This document shows, piece after piece, positions 47,971 through 64,000 of a stretch of 64,000 nt of DNA. Every line of letters begins with the position of its first letter. Positions within the stretch are counted from its first letter, which is position 1. This stretch comes from Primula veris (Eukaryota > Streptophyta > Magnoliopsida > Ericales > Primulaceae), in the NCBI GenBank assembly GCA_963682055.1, contig OY821746.1:8591992-8655991 (forward strand). The letters run 5' to 3'. Below the pieces are notes generated by a model, which did not search any database, was not told the DNA's origin, and saw only the letters and a program-made list of their open reading frames with translations. The translations under genes and the position numbers were made by a program.

Positions 47971-50900
47971 TCATTCTTGCATGCTCAGCCTTGCATTATG
48001 AACCTTTACCGCTAGCTTTAACTTCTGGTCATCCATGTCTCTCAAAATAGCAACCAGATTTGCACGATAAACTTCACATTTTTTATTAGTAGACTCCAAT
48101 TTCTCGCTCAATTCCCGTATCTTCTCCTTCTTCTCTTCCTGCAAAACAACGACAAAAACAGTGACCAGCAAATAGAAAGGACCACGAAATCACCTTCGAA
48201 AGAATCCAAACATGGAGGAGGATATTTATATCCAAAAAAAATGAATTAAATAGTTCTTAAGCTTTACAGGAAAATAATTGGCCTATAATATAGTACAGTC
48301 TATTGGTCCTAAGAGCTCCTCCAGTCACTAAACATTTCCCCCTTGTTATAGTGCACTTGGGTACTGTTTTGGCAGAGTGCTATTCGAAAGCCTATGCAGA
48401 AACATCTATTGACCTGGAAACATCCGTTATGTATATCTGTATATGAACTACCGTTCGCATAGTACTTTTTTCGTTTAGTTATAAATGTGAAATATACGCT
48501 CTCACACAATTTATGCTGAGAGGAAAAGATTATGAAAAAAGATCCAGCCTCTTGTTCCTCATTAAATGAATACCTTTTTTCCGCCTTTCTACTACTTTGT
48601 GTACAAATAGCATCAAATAAACATCCAAAAAACTGGGGAATAGTTGTATATTTAATGAAATATTTTAATATTCGATAATATTCCCTTCGTTATACATTTG
48701 GCTAAAAACTAATACATGTTAAAACAAGAGGAGACCTATATTCCTGGGTTACATAACATTCACATACCCCTAGGCCCTAATATATACAACATGATACAAA
48801 GACAAGCTTAAAAAAGAAAGGTAAGGGGACGTACCGCAGATTTTTGACTTGCATCTACATGCTGCATTATATCACTTATTTGGCTAGCATCACCACCTAT
48901 TTGCTGCATTTCTCCGGATCTTTGTTTCTTTGAGATAGCAACTTTCTTAGAAGCCACTTTCAGAGCTTCCATTGCAGCATTATATACATGTATAGATTTT
49001 GCACCTTCTTCAACAAACTTAATCGCTTCCTCTTTTAAACTGCTACGACGAGCAGCTAGTGACGACTCCTCTGTATCTATTGGGAATTCATTAAAAGGAA
49101 CGGCCATTTGTTCGTCACCGGTATTCATATCACATCCTATCTTAGCATTTTTCGTCCACCTTTTTAAAATATAGTCCGGTGGCAGCGTAAGCACGTTTTT
49201 AGCTCTAAAAACTGATAATATATGCCGACACGTAATCCCAGAAAACTCAAACATTTGACAAGTGCAATTAGCTTTCATCTCCAAAGAATTGAACCTAACG
49301 GTATATCCTCTATGTTTGTCTCCAAATTTGGCCACACGATAATCGGTAATTGTTCCTACTTCCTCGATTTTAGTTGCAGGATTAACCATTGTCTCAACCA
49401 ATTCCCCTTGAAATTTCAAGAATATTTTCCTTGTGTAAAGATCTGCAACTTGTTTCTCCATCGGAGAAGGTGTTTTCAGAACCGGAGTGGTGTTCATAGT
49501 CTCATTGTCCGCCTTTGATTCTCTCTCTTGCCAGCTAGTTAAAGCACTCTCGTATTGCTTGATAAGCAGTTGTAACGTTGTTTCTGAATTAACAAATCCG
49601 TTAAAAAAGGAACTTATGGCATCATCATCATCTTCATTAGTAGAAAGCTGACCAAAGAAAGTGTCTCGCAAAAAAACCGGAACCCATTGGTGGCGAGCAT
49701 TGTACATGGACCGAACCCACTCATTATCCAATAGATTGTACCTGTTGTAGCACACAATGTCCTTAACAAAATTTATGGATAATAACTATCAACGGAAATA
49801 TCACTTTTATAACCAGCATGTCACAGTTATTACACTGTACAATTAGTTTCTCAAAATTTACAATCCAAGCAGGATTCTAGAATTCAAAGGCCCTCCTTAT
49901 TTACTAATTGTTCGATCAAGCTGGTATTCTATGAACAAATGTGGACTGAAAAAGTAATACACCTCAAGCACTCGTAAATTCTAATAGGCTAATAGGTTAG
50001 TATACTATTTGTTTGATTTTGTATAAAATGGTGTCTAACTTTGAAATTTAATGAGATACTACCAATCGCTGAAAAATGATAGGTTGGTGTACGAAAGTAA
50101 AATTTGAGCACCAAACTCTTGTAAGGTTTTTTCCATTTCAAAAATAATTCAAAATGTGTACATGGTTTTTATCTATACTAAAAACTCTAAGAAAGCGAAG
50201 AAACATCATACTATTGAAGAAGTCAAAATCATCCAGATTACGAAATTAAAATAGTAAAAAAAAATATCAGACCCAACACAGAATAAGAGAATAATAAAGT
50301 AGAAAACGGATGTGCATCATACCTCTCAACCAATGAAGCCCAGCAAGACTCAAACTCATCTATTGCCTCAGTCTCACTAACACAATTTTTAAAATCCATT
50401 TCAAAAGTGGGATTTGCCTGATATACTTGAGCTAGTTTCTCTTTGGTTTCTCTCAATATGCTCCGCTTGCAGAAACGATGACATGTCATGGGCATGACCT
50501 GAGTGACAGCCGATTGGAGGACTCCATCTGGCTCGGTAGTGATAGATAGAGGGAGAGTGTTCCCATTAGTCCCACACATCGCGTGTAGCCAAGTTTGGAG
50601 CAGCCACACGAAAGATGTATCGGATATTTCATTATTTAATAGCAAAGCACAGCCGAACAATACAGGCTGTCCGTGATGATTTAGGCCGGAGAATATGACT
50701 AGTGGCACTTTGAATCGGTTTATTCTATAAGTTGTGTCTAATCTGACTGTATCTCCAAAGCAATTATAGTTGACTCTACAGGTTGAATCGGCCCAGAAAA
50801 TGTTTTTATTTGGATATTGCTCATTAATAACTCCCTCGATAGTGTAGATGAAAGAGGGGGTTTCTGCTTGTTTTCGTTTTAGATACTCCAAAAAGACATG

Positions 50901-50996
50901 TCTACCCCCATGGTTTATGTGCTTGCCACCACTGCTCCTCTGTTTCTCTTTCATGTGTAGATATGCTCGGATTTTATCCTCAGACGTTGAAAGCAC
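47971..50996 (-). CDS. FAR1-RELATED SEQUENCE protein, 5' part not found
   Basis: Exons 50996-50323, 49741-48835 and 48138-47971 join in frame to about 582 aa with no stop. The domesticated MULE-transposase core is recognised by NKNIFWADSTCRVNYNCFGD, TVRLDTTYRINRFKVPLV and FSGLNHHGQPVLFGCALL. The acidic TDxxxA position reads TTEPDGVLQSAV. The SWIM finger CTCQMFEFSGITCRHILSVF and VLTLPPDYILKRWTKNAK follow. The last exon is a coiled coil (EEKKEKIRELSEKLES...) with LRDMDDQKLKLAVKVHNARL, which recalls FRS3 and FRS5. FRS proteins are nuclear regulators in light and developmental signalling. The first exon seen starts at a splice acceptor (TCAG|GTG), so upstream exons are expected. The N-terminal FAR1 zinc-binding domain is not visible up to 58.7 kb. 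It is therefore either a 5'-truncated gene or one with a lost domain. Confidence 0.8.
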
Positions 50997-50999
50997 CTG

Positions 51000-53180
51000 A
51001 TTGATTTGAAAGTGTTGAAATAAAAAGGCAGTTGTTGCAAAAGAGAAGATAAAAAAGGAGCAAACTTTCTATATGCCAATTGTGAATTTAAGTTTCTGTT
51101 TGCTAAGGAAAATAGATTGCTAAACAACACATAAAGATCTGTCCATTTAATTAGATACAAACGGCTATATGTACGAAAACCAGTTATTTCCAAGAAACTG
51201 ATAGCATAAAACTGAAAACTTACGTGTTAAACCGGATTAGTACTCTACGGAGATCATACAAAACATGTTCTTTGTTATTAGTACACATGAGCAGAACCAC
51301 TTATGGGTCGTTTTGATTCGACTTGGCATAGATTTTTAGGACCAAACAAATAGCAATAGTTCCGGAATTCAAACCTAGGACTGAACCAACCCATACTTTT
51401 AACTGTTTTAATCGAACCAAAACGAACGGAACCCGAGTTCCATTTCTATTACACTGGTTCAGTTTTGCTATTTACTATTCACAAAGGCAGACCATTGGAC
51501 AATAATTAAATTTAATATAAATCGGTTCCGACCCATTAACTAACCTAACAAGCTAACAGCCACTACCTTAAGTTCTTAACCATAGTTCATTCGTTAGTAG
51601 CTTATAAGCGAAAAGCTCGAATCTTTGTTGAACATTGTAAAAAAAAGATAGCTCTTTTCAGTACTTCTAAACTGTGTAACTCAAATTTGACAATTGGTAG
51701 CAAACAAAATAAGCTAACTTAATTTATAACATAAACAAAAATAAAAGTAAAAAAATTAAGTTCAAATAAGAGGTCTACCCACAAGTGAATTAAAATTTAA
51801 CTTAAGACTTAAATTATAAACATGGCTAGAATTATGGGAATATAAAAAAGCACACACATACACATTATATATATATATACATATGTTAATATTAGTAGAG
51901 AGAGAAATGAAGGAGATACCTCTCTTAGACAGAGATAGGAGACAGGAAACAAGAAAAATAAAATAACACAAAAATGGATAAATTTATGTAAGTATTGTTT
52001 TAATTTGACATATTTTAATTATATTTTACATGAGGTATTTTTGTAGGTGTGTACATTTATTGTTTTAATTTACCACATTTTAATTGTTCTATTGATGGGA
52101 TGCTACTATTTCCCGAAAAACGAATTCGAGACGGAACCCAACTATTTGGTTTTCGCAGCTAAAAAGGTAAACCGAAACCGAAGTATATTTTTTGTTTAAT
52201 ATCGGTTTATATAATAAAATTAACCGAACCAAACCGAAAAACTAGTAACATTATAGTTTTGTGAATTGGTTATCTAAATTAATTTGCTACCTAAAATTAG
52301 TTTATAAACTTATAGTACAGTCTTAGTCAATAATTATACACATTTATTTATAACCAACCGTCTAAATAACAAGTTTTCATTCGTATACTCTTAAATAGAC
52401 TGTTCTTTTAGTTTCTCTTAACAATTTGATCTTTTTTTTCCCTGCAATTTCAAACTTTTAGAGAATATTAACTAATGTTTTTTTAATGTAATGTTTCTAA
52501 AGAAAAAGCATGTTTAGATTGGAGTCAGAATTTAGTGTCAGAGGGGTCACAATTTCATTATAAAATCAAGAGACTGAAAACAAATATCACATAATAAAGA
52601 TTGTTTTTCAATAAAATTTATAGAAATGATATACAAATCATTTAGTTTTTACTAAGTTCATATGAAAACTACAGATTCGAGAACCACCTACCTAGTTACA
52701 GTATAAGCTAATTTACTTAAGTGATGAAATTACCAGACTAAACATACTAACACCGTCGTCGACATTGATTTTTTTTTTTATAACCATATCTTATCTCAAT
52801 TGTTTGAATATGCGACATATTTGAGGCTTAAACTCATCTTTGATATCAGCTAAAGATTCTAAACTTACCAATTATATATATATTTGGAAGCATAGCTACT
52901 TTTTCTATCATTTATTTTGATATCATATTTTACCTTAATATTTAGTGTGTAATATAAGAAGTTGCAATCGTTTTAAATGTTGGGAACTTCAGATATAAAA
53001 TCAAAACTAGAAAGGATTAATTAGATTGTGAATTGAAACTAATGAAACCATTTTGTAGGTAATCTGAATAATTGGACGCATGAGCACGTGTCCTGCCATT
53101 TACCACGCAAATACAAATATTAAAAGTTAACTGTTGTGTGTGTCTCTCTCTTTCCCATTTCTCTGCTTGAGGTAGACGGG
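51000..53180. other. Region upstream of the FRS gene, no domain found
   Basis: AT-rich DNA where the missing 5' exons would be expected. I see no FAR1-type Cys/His pattern in any frame. There are AACCGAAACCGAA-like words near 51400-51480 and 52130-52250, but no defined element. Confidence 0.45.
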
Positions 53181-53189
53181 GTGTGTGTT
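53181..53189 (+). repeat. Target-site duplication of foldback element, left
   Basis: GTGTGTGTT, identical to 54960-54968. Perfect over nine bases. Confidence 0.85.
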
Positions 53190-54959
53190 GGGGGATTCTG
53201 TTTTCATTACTCTGATTACTCAGAGTTATAAGGAACGTGGGATCACAGATCGCACGTCTACGTGGCTGCTAAAATTATTATTTATTTATTTTTTCGTTTT
53301 TTCTTTTATTTATGTTTTCTTATGTAAAAACTATCCAATTTTAACCAAAAACTTATCTAATTTTACCCGAAAAAAATTCTAACCATCAACCATAAAACTA
53401 TTTATTATATCAAATTAATATTTTTTTTTATCAAATCAAAGTCATTCTACCATTACAATTATTTTCAATTTTATCTAAAAAAAAACCTAACCATCAACCA
53501 TCAAACTCCTTCGTATATCAAATTAATATATTTTTTTATCAAATTAACATCACTTACCATTACAATTATACCCAATTTTACTATAAAAAAAAAAACTATC
53601 CCAATTTACCAAAAAAAAAAACTTCCCCAATTTTACCCAAAAAAAATTCTAACAATCAACCATCAAACTCCTTCGTATATCAAATTAATATATTTTTTTA
53701 TCAAATCAACATCACTTACCATTACAATTATACCCAATTTTACTATAAAAAAAAAACATATACCAATTTACCAAAAAAAAAACTTCCCCAATTTTAAAAA
53801 AAAAAACTCTAACCATAAACCATCAAACTTCTTCGTATATCAAATCAATATATTTTTTTTATCAAATCAATATCAGTCTACCACTACAATTATCCCCAAT
53901 TTACCACAAAAAAAAAATCCCAATTTACCAAAAAAAAAAACTTTCCCAATTTTACAAAAAAAAACTCTAACCATGAAACTCATTCGTATATCAAATTAAT
54001 ATATATTTTTATCAAATCAACATCACTCTAACACTACAATTATCCTCAATTTTACAACAAAAAAAAAACATATCCCAATTTAAAAAAAAAAAAACTTTCC
54101 CAATTTTACCAAAAAAAACTCTAACCATCAACCATCAAACTCCTATCAAATTAATAAAAAAAAATTTCAAATCAATATCACTCAAACACTACATTTATCC
54201 CCAATTTTACCAAAAAAAAAAACCTCTCCCAATTTACCAAAAAAAAAACTTCCCCCAATTTTACAAAAAATAAACTCTAACCATCAACCACCAAACTACT
54301 TCGGGTTTTTTTGGGTAAAATTTGGGAAGTTTTTTTTTGGTAAATTGGGAGAGGTTTTTTTTTTTTTTGGTAAAATTGGGGATAATTGTAATGGTAGAGT
54401 GATGTTGTTTTGATAAAAAAATATATTAATTTGATATATGAAGGAGTTTGATGGTTGATGGTTAGAGTTTTTTTTTTTTGGTAAAATTGGATAAGTTTTT
54501 TTTTTTGGATAAATTGGGATAGTTTTTTTTTTTATAGTAAAATTGGGTATAATTGTAATGGTAAGTGATATTGATTTGATAAAAAAATATATTAATTTGA
54601 TATACGAAGGAGTTTGATGGTTGATGGTTAGGATTTTTTTTAGATAAAATTGAAAATAATTGTAATGGTAGAGTGACTTTGATTTGATAAAAAAAAAATA
54701 TTAATTTGATATAATAAATAGTTTTATGGTTGATGGTTAGGGTTTTTTTCGGATAAAATTAGATAAGTTTTTGGTTAAAATTGGAAAGTTTTTACATAGG
54801 AAAACATAAATAAAATAAAAAACGAAAAAAAAAAAAAAAAAAAAAACTTTTTTGGCAGCCACGTAGACGTGGTATCTGTGATCCCACGTAGACGTGGTAT
54901 CTGTGATCCCACGTCCCTTATAACTCTGAGTAATCATAGTAATGAAAAAAGAATCCCCC
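53190..54959. mobile_element. Foldback (TIR-only) MULE relative
   Basis: 1770 bp made of two opposed arms meeting near 54303. The ends GGGGGATTCTGTTTTCATTA and the reverse complement of TAATGAAAAAAGAATCCCCC match with one mismatch, and homology continues over TGATTACTCAGAGTTATAAG. Both arms consist of the same subterminal units (ACCATCAACCATCAAACTCC, ATCAAATTAATATATTTTTT, CAACATCACT.TACCA) as the TIRs of the MULE at 12.2-20.8 kb. The left arm (about 1110 bp) has more units than the right (about 655 bp). A 25-bp segment (CCCACGTAGACGTGGTATCT...) is doubled at about 54858-54915. There is no coding sequence. It must depend on a transposase supplied elsewhere. Confidence 0.9.
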
Positions 54960-54968
54960 GTGTGTGTT
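54960..54968 (+). repeat. Target-site duplication of foldback element, right
   Basis: GTGTGTGTT, identical to 53181-53189. Confidence 0.85.
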
Positions 54969-56079
54969 AGTGATATGTGGTATAAATCACGGTGACGTAA
55001 TAAAAATCAAATCTATTAAAAATAAAAATAAATATTTTTTAATTAATATTAATTAAATTTAGGGTAAACTCAAACTAGGGTTTCAATATATTTATTTGGG
55101 TTTTTAGTAGGTTGAGTTTTTATTACGTGACATGATTTATACCATTACCGTCTGTATTAATCAAAAGACGTCTGCGTAAAGCAAAAGCCTTATACTAACT
55201 GGTGGCAAAATTTTAAGAGGGTCACGTGACACCTCTCAAATCTATATAGCTCTGTCTCTGTTTAGATTGGTTGAATGTATTACAGACAAGAAGAAAAAAC
55301 TAATTTGTAATTTTGTAGAAAATATTGGAAAAATAAAAACCAAACAACGGACTGAAACCAACCTGAATTGTTTAAGTTTTGGTTTCGGTTTAGCGAAAAT
55401 CTAAGCAGGCCGAACCGATTTCATCCCTATTTCACAAGAGGTCACATCTTTCAAGTCTAACTTCTGTTTTTTTTTTCCTAAATAAGGGATTTAGCATATG
55501 AACACAATGACCATGAAAAATAAGTTTAACGAGTTTTAATGAAAGGGACGAATTGAACATGCCAACAAAAACTAGCGTGTTCAGTTAAATTGAAGTGTTA
55601 TTTTGAATGTCATTCATTTCACTAAACCGATTTGGTTTGCCAAACTGATCAATGATTTTATATTTTAGTTGTCGTTCATTTTCATAAACCAATTTAACTA
55701 ACCGAATGATAGAGGTGTAACAAACTAAACGACTCCAAAAATTGGTTAACCAAAACTGAATACCAACCCATATTAATCTTAAACATATAGTTTTTTTTAA
55801 TGGTTTTTTATTAAAATAGAAAAATATACAAAATATTACGTTCATGGGGCCAGACCCTCATGATGACCATTCCGTTTAAATGGTAACAAAAGATAGCAAG
55901 ATACACACTAGACTCAAGTAACCGATAGGCCTAAAAAACATCAGAAAAAGCAAAAAAAAAACCGCATTGCTAACGGTTCAAATTATCCGACCTCCTACGA
56001 ATAATTTTTTATATGATGACTTACCATTTACTCATTAAATTCTTAAATAAATAGAATAACTACTAGCAATTAATGTACT

Positions 56080-56193
56080 TTGTTTTTTAATAATGTTAAT
56101 TATTTTCCCGGATAAATGTTAAATAATTTGTTTTTTAATAATGGTAATTATTTTCCCGGATAAATGTTAAATAATTTGTTTTTTAAAATTTTG
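56080..56193. repeat. 57-bp tandem duplication
   Basis: Two nearly identical units containing TTTGTTTTTTAATAATG, TAATTATTTTCCCGGATAAA and TGTTAAATAA, head to tail. Confidence 0.9.
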
Positions 56194-56239
56194 ATTTATA
56201 ATGTACTTTTCCACTCTTCTAATATACTTGTTCAATGTT

Positions 56240-57070
56240 TATAGGGCGGCGAAAAATTCTTAAATTCCGACCGGACTTGTGTCCGCACACGAAATTTTTT
56301 GATCCGAAAACGTCGGATTTTGTCCCGACCCGACAAAGTTCGGGATCAAGATCGGATGACAATTTTGATTTCGTCGGGTATTCCGACCCGACCGGAATTT
56401 ATAATTAATTTTTATTTTATATTATATAACATTATTTTTTTATTTAAATACTAAAATGTAAGTTAATCTATATCAAATGAAAGTTCCAGTAATCGAATCT
56501 TGTACGTCTACCATGTAATGTAAGTACTGTATCATATGAACTACAACCATTTTTTTTTTCTATATATTAGTTATAATTAGATAAGTATAATATAGATTTG
56601 TAGTTTTGAATATATGAAACTATTAAAATAAAAAATATACTTAAATTAAATTTTTTTACTGTTACTTAAAAAATATAAGTGATCATTGTTTTTCGATTAT
56701 AAAAATTATAATAATAATGTATCTCATTTATTATGATAATTGTTGCTTGTGTGAATAAAACTAAATACTAAAATAATCTGATAAAAAACGTATCAATTTT
56801 TTATCTACTCAATTATTTGTAATTTCACACTATTTTTTATAGTACATATTAATTTTTTTTTGGTATTTATTAGGCGTGTTATTTTCAAACTAGAATTATG
56901 TTTCATGTTAATAATATGTTTAAACTTGTCAAGTAAAAATTGTTAATAAAACAAGAATTTGTCGTAAAATAAAAAAGATATGTCGGGATATTCGGGATAA
57001 ACCTATTCCGACCCTACGGGGTCCCGAAAAAGTCGGGTCCCGACGTTTATCGGATTGGAGTCGGGTTTTT
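56240..57070. repeat. Dispersed repeat, copy 2, with CCCGAC-rich ends
   Basis: The core (about 56670-56900) is the reverse complement of about 3330-3560. Both ends are rich in CGGGTCGGGA / TCCCGACCCG words (about 56245-56395 and 56990-57070) in an AT-rich setting, which suggests subterminal repeats of a non-autonomous DNA transposon. No target duplication was identified. Confidence 0.6.
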
Positions 57071-57785
57071 TTTTTCACTTTCAAAAGTAATCGAGTCAAA
57101 ATACTATTACCCACATAGATATTTCATACTTTAATAAGGACACCTTTTGGATTTCCGGAGGGGTTTGTTAATCATTAAGAGTTAAGACTGTACACTTACA
57201 GTGCATTTGAAAAACAATTAAACTAAATTATTGATCACCAAAATCAAGTTTTGTGTCCAATACACTTAATTTAGAAATATTAATCTTTTTGTTTGTAGTG
57301 GACAATGAATTGACATTAACGGCTATACACATATTCAACATTGCACATAGTTTATCCATCCTTAGAATTTACCCAAACATCTACCTACTAATGTGACTGT
57401 TTAAATAGACTAATCATACATTAAATAAAGATTGATTTTCATAAACACAACAAAAATGATTCACGTACATTTGTTCTCAAATTAAAAAAAATTATAGTTG
57501 AAAATTCGTTCACCAAAATGCAATTTTCTTCAACATTGTAAAACATATAATTAAACATAGTACTTAACCAATGATTAAATTGGGGCATTAGTTACCAATA
57601 ACCATCTGACTTCTGATAAAAATAGGCAAAGGCACAATTGATTTATGGGATGTAATGATTTCACAAATTATAATCAAATCTCTATTACCCTTTCAAAGAA
57701 GAAAAAAAACAAATCTTCTCAAGGGTAGAAAGGGCCAAATTAAACGTCGTAAAAATCAAAGTGACGTGGCTTACAAGGGCCAACT

Positions 57786-57788
<3 letters not shown>

Positions 57789-57832
<44 letters not shown>
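57789..57832. repeat. (AT)n microsatellite
   Basis: About 20 AT units without interruption. Confidence 0.95.
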
Positions 57833-57835
<3 letters not shown>

Positions 57836-57934
57836 ACATATAAAAAAACATAATATAATTAATGGTTATGATTAAAATGTAATTATATTGTGTTTTTTTA
57901 TGTGTCTATATATCTTCCTCATATATATATATAC

Positions 57935-58080
57935 GAAGTGTATTTTTCGACTACAAAAAATATTTTTTCATGCAAAAACCGTAATTGCAAAGTGTAAACC
58001 ATAAATTAAATTACGATTTGTAATTAATATTTATAATTATGTTGCGAAAATATAGTTTTTACCGTCTAAAACTACAGACT
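57935..58080. mobile_element. Diverged relative of the 34.3-kb MITE
   Basis: Shares TATTTTTCGACTACAAA, TTTTTTCATGCAAAAACCGT and a degenerate right end with the element at 34326-34538. The right inverted end is poorly preserved. Confidence 0.5.
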
Positions 58081-58412
58081 ATATATGTATATATATACAT
58101 AAAATATCATTCTATTATAATAAGCCAACCCAAGAAAAATTGAGGCTGCTCAATTTAGCCACTTTTTTCCAAAAATACCCTCACTCTATTTTAATAATTA
58201 CCAATATACATAATCTAATTAATTAACTATTTGTCCTCAATATATTTTACTAATTACGGATGTACCCTAAATTAATTAACAATTCGTTTTAACCTCCGTA
58301 ACTATAATAAATTATACAAAATCTGAATATTATGTTAAAAATAAAATATATTACGAGATTTATGTCATTACGCGTCTCACACGCAACGCGTGAGCAACTT
58401 TTATTATTATTT

Positions 58413-58415
<3 letters not shown>

Positions 58416-58472
<57 letters not shown>
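58416..58472. repeat. Compound (AT)n(AG)n microsatellite
   Basis: About 13 AT units directly followed by about 15 AG units, roughly 250 bp upstream of the GAPCp start codon. Confidence 0.95.
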
Positions 58473-58475
<3 letters not shown>

Positions 58476-58599
58476 ACACGTTCTTCCTCAAAATATCCGC
58501 ACATTTAAATAGTATTTTTATTAAATAGTACTTACTACATTTAAATAAATATTGAGAATAAATAAAACCCATCTACCTTTTCCAAAGCTACTTTAGGGT

Positions 58600-58723
58600 T
58601 TTACTATATATACATACATACATACACACATACACAGACCCTTTATATATATATATTCTCACTCCATTGTTTACATCTTATTAGTGTGAGAAGAAATTTA
58701 GAAAAAAGATATTTAATAAAAAA
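58600..58723 (+). promoter_or_regulatory. Probable GAPCp core promoter and leader
   Basis: TATA-like runs at 58605-58612 and 58643-58655 precede the ATG at 58724 by 70-120 bp. The sequence from about 58675 is an A-rich leader. The second TATA is the better placed. No transcription start is visible. Confidence 0.35.
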
Positions 58724-63822
<5,099 letters not shown>

Positions 63823-64000
63823 TAAACTTGGGACTGGTTTACTATTGCATCTACTTTTGCTTCTTAACTACTTTACTACTTTACTTTGGAGTATTAGTTT
63901 ACTTGGAACATATTCAGTTACCGTTCCATGCTATGGAATTCTGTTTTAGTCACTTTTAGGAACGAAAAATAAGAACGAAGAAAAAAGACAAATTCCTGTT

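Larger units (their letters stand above)
54969..58590. other. Intergenic stretch before GAPCp
   Basis: No gene is supported. It holds a 57-bp tandem duplication (56080-56193), the second copy of the dispersed repeat (56240-57070), a MITE remnant (57935-58080) and AT/AG microsatellites (57789-57832 and 58416-58472). Confidence 0.55.

Noticed and set aside
48808..50996. FRS gene as an active MULE transposase
   Set aside because: The second catalytic acidic position is altered, no TIRs flank it, and it carries the C-terminal coiled coil typical of FRS proteins.

Overview
The window is AT-rich nuclear DNA from a flowering plant, most likely a eudicot. It has many-exon genes with GT-AG introns, plastid transit peptides, plant-only families (FAR1-related, plant mobile domain, FtsHi) and DNA transposons of plant type. 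The species cannot be told from the sequence. Exon boundaries were placed by hand from splice sites, reading-frame continuity and remembered family sequences. No alignment was run.

Layout, left to right. 1-4.9 kb: no gene, only old repeats. 4.9-10.7 kb (-): chloroplast-type phosphoglycerate kinase, six exons. 12.18-20.77 kb: an 8.6-kb Mutator-like element (MULE) with long terminal inverted repeats (TIRs) and a near-perfect 9-bp target duplication. Inside it, a transposase with a C-terminal OTU protease domain (+, broken by a stop codon and a frameshift) faces an intact plant mobile domain (PMD) gene (-). 22.3-34.0 kb (+): nuclear cap-binding protein CBP80, 18 coding exons. 35.4-46.6 kb (+): a plastid FtsHi-type AAA/M41 protein, probably FTSHI4. 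48.0-51.0 kb (-): a FAR1-related (FRS) gene whose N-terminal DNA-binding domain cannot be found. 53.19-54.96 kb: a foldback MULE relative made only of two TIR arms, with a perfect 9-bp target duplication. 58.7 kb to the right edge (+): plastid glycolytic GAPDH (GAPCp), cut off by the window.

Three host genes encode plastid proteins. Two of them, GAPCp and plastid PGK, catalyse consecutive steps of glycolysis, with 1,3-bisphosphoglycerate as the shared metabolite. CBP80 acts in the nucleus on capped RNA. The FRS gene descends from a domesticated MULE transposase, and the window also contains true MULEs.

Two things stand out. First, the large MULE is laid out like maize MuDR, with two convergent genes starting next to opposite TIRs. 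The second gene is a PMD protein and the transposase carries an OTU domain. Second, several host genes show tandem duplication around the first exon and first intron. PGK and FTSHI4 carry degenerate copies of their own first exon, some with the splice donor, inside intron 1. GAPCp intron 1 is itself built of tandem units.
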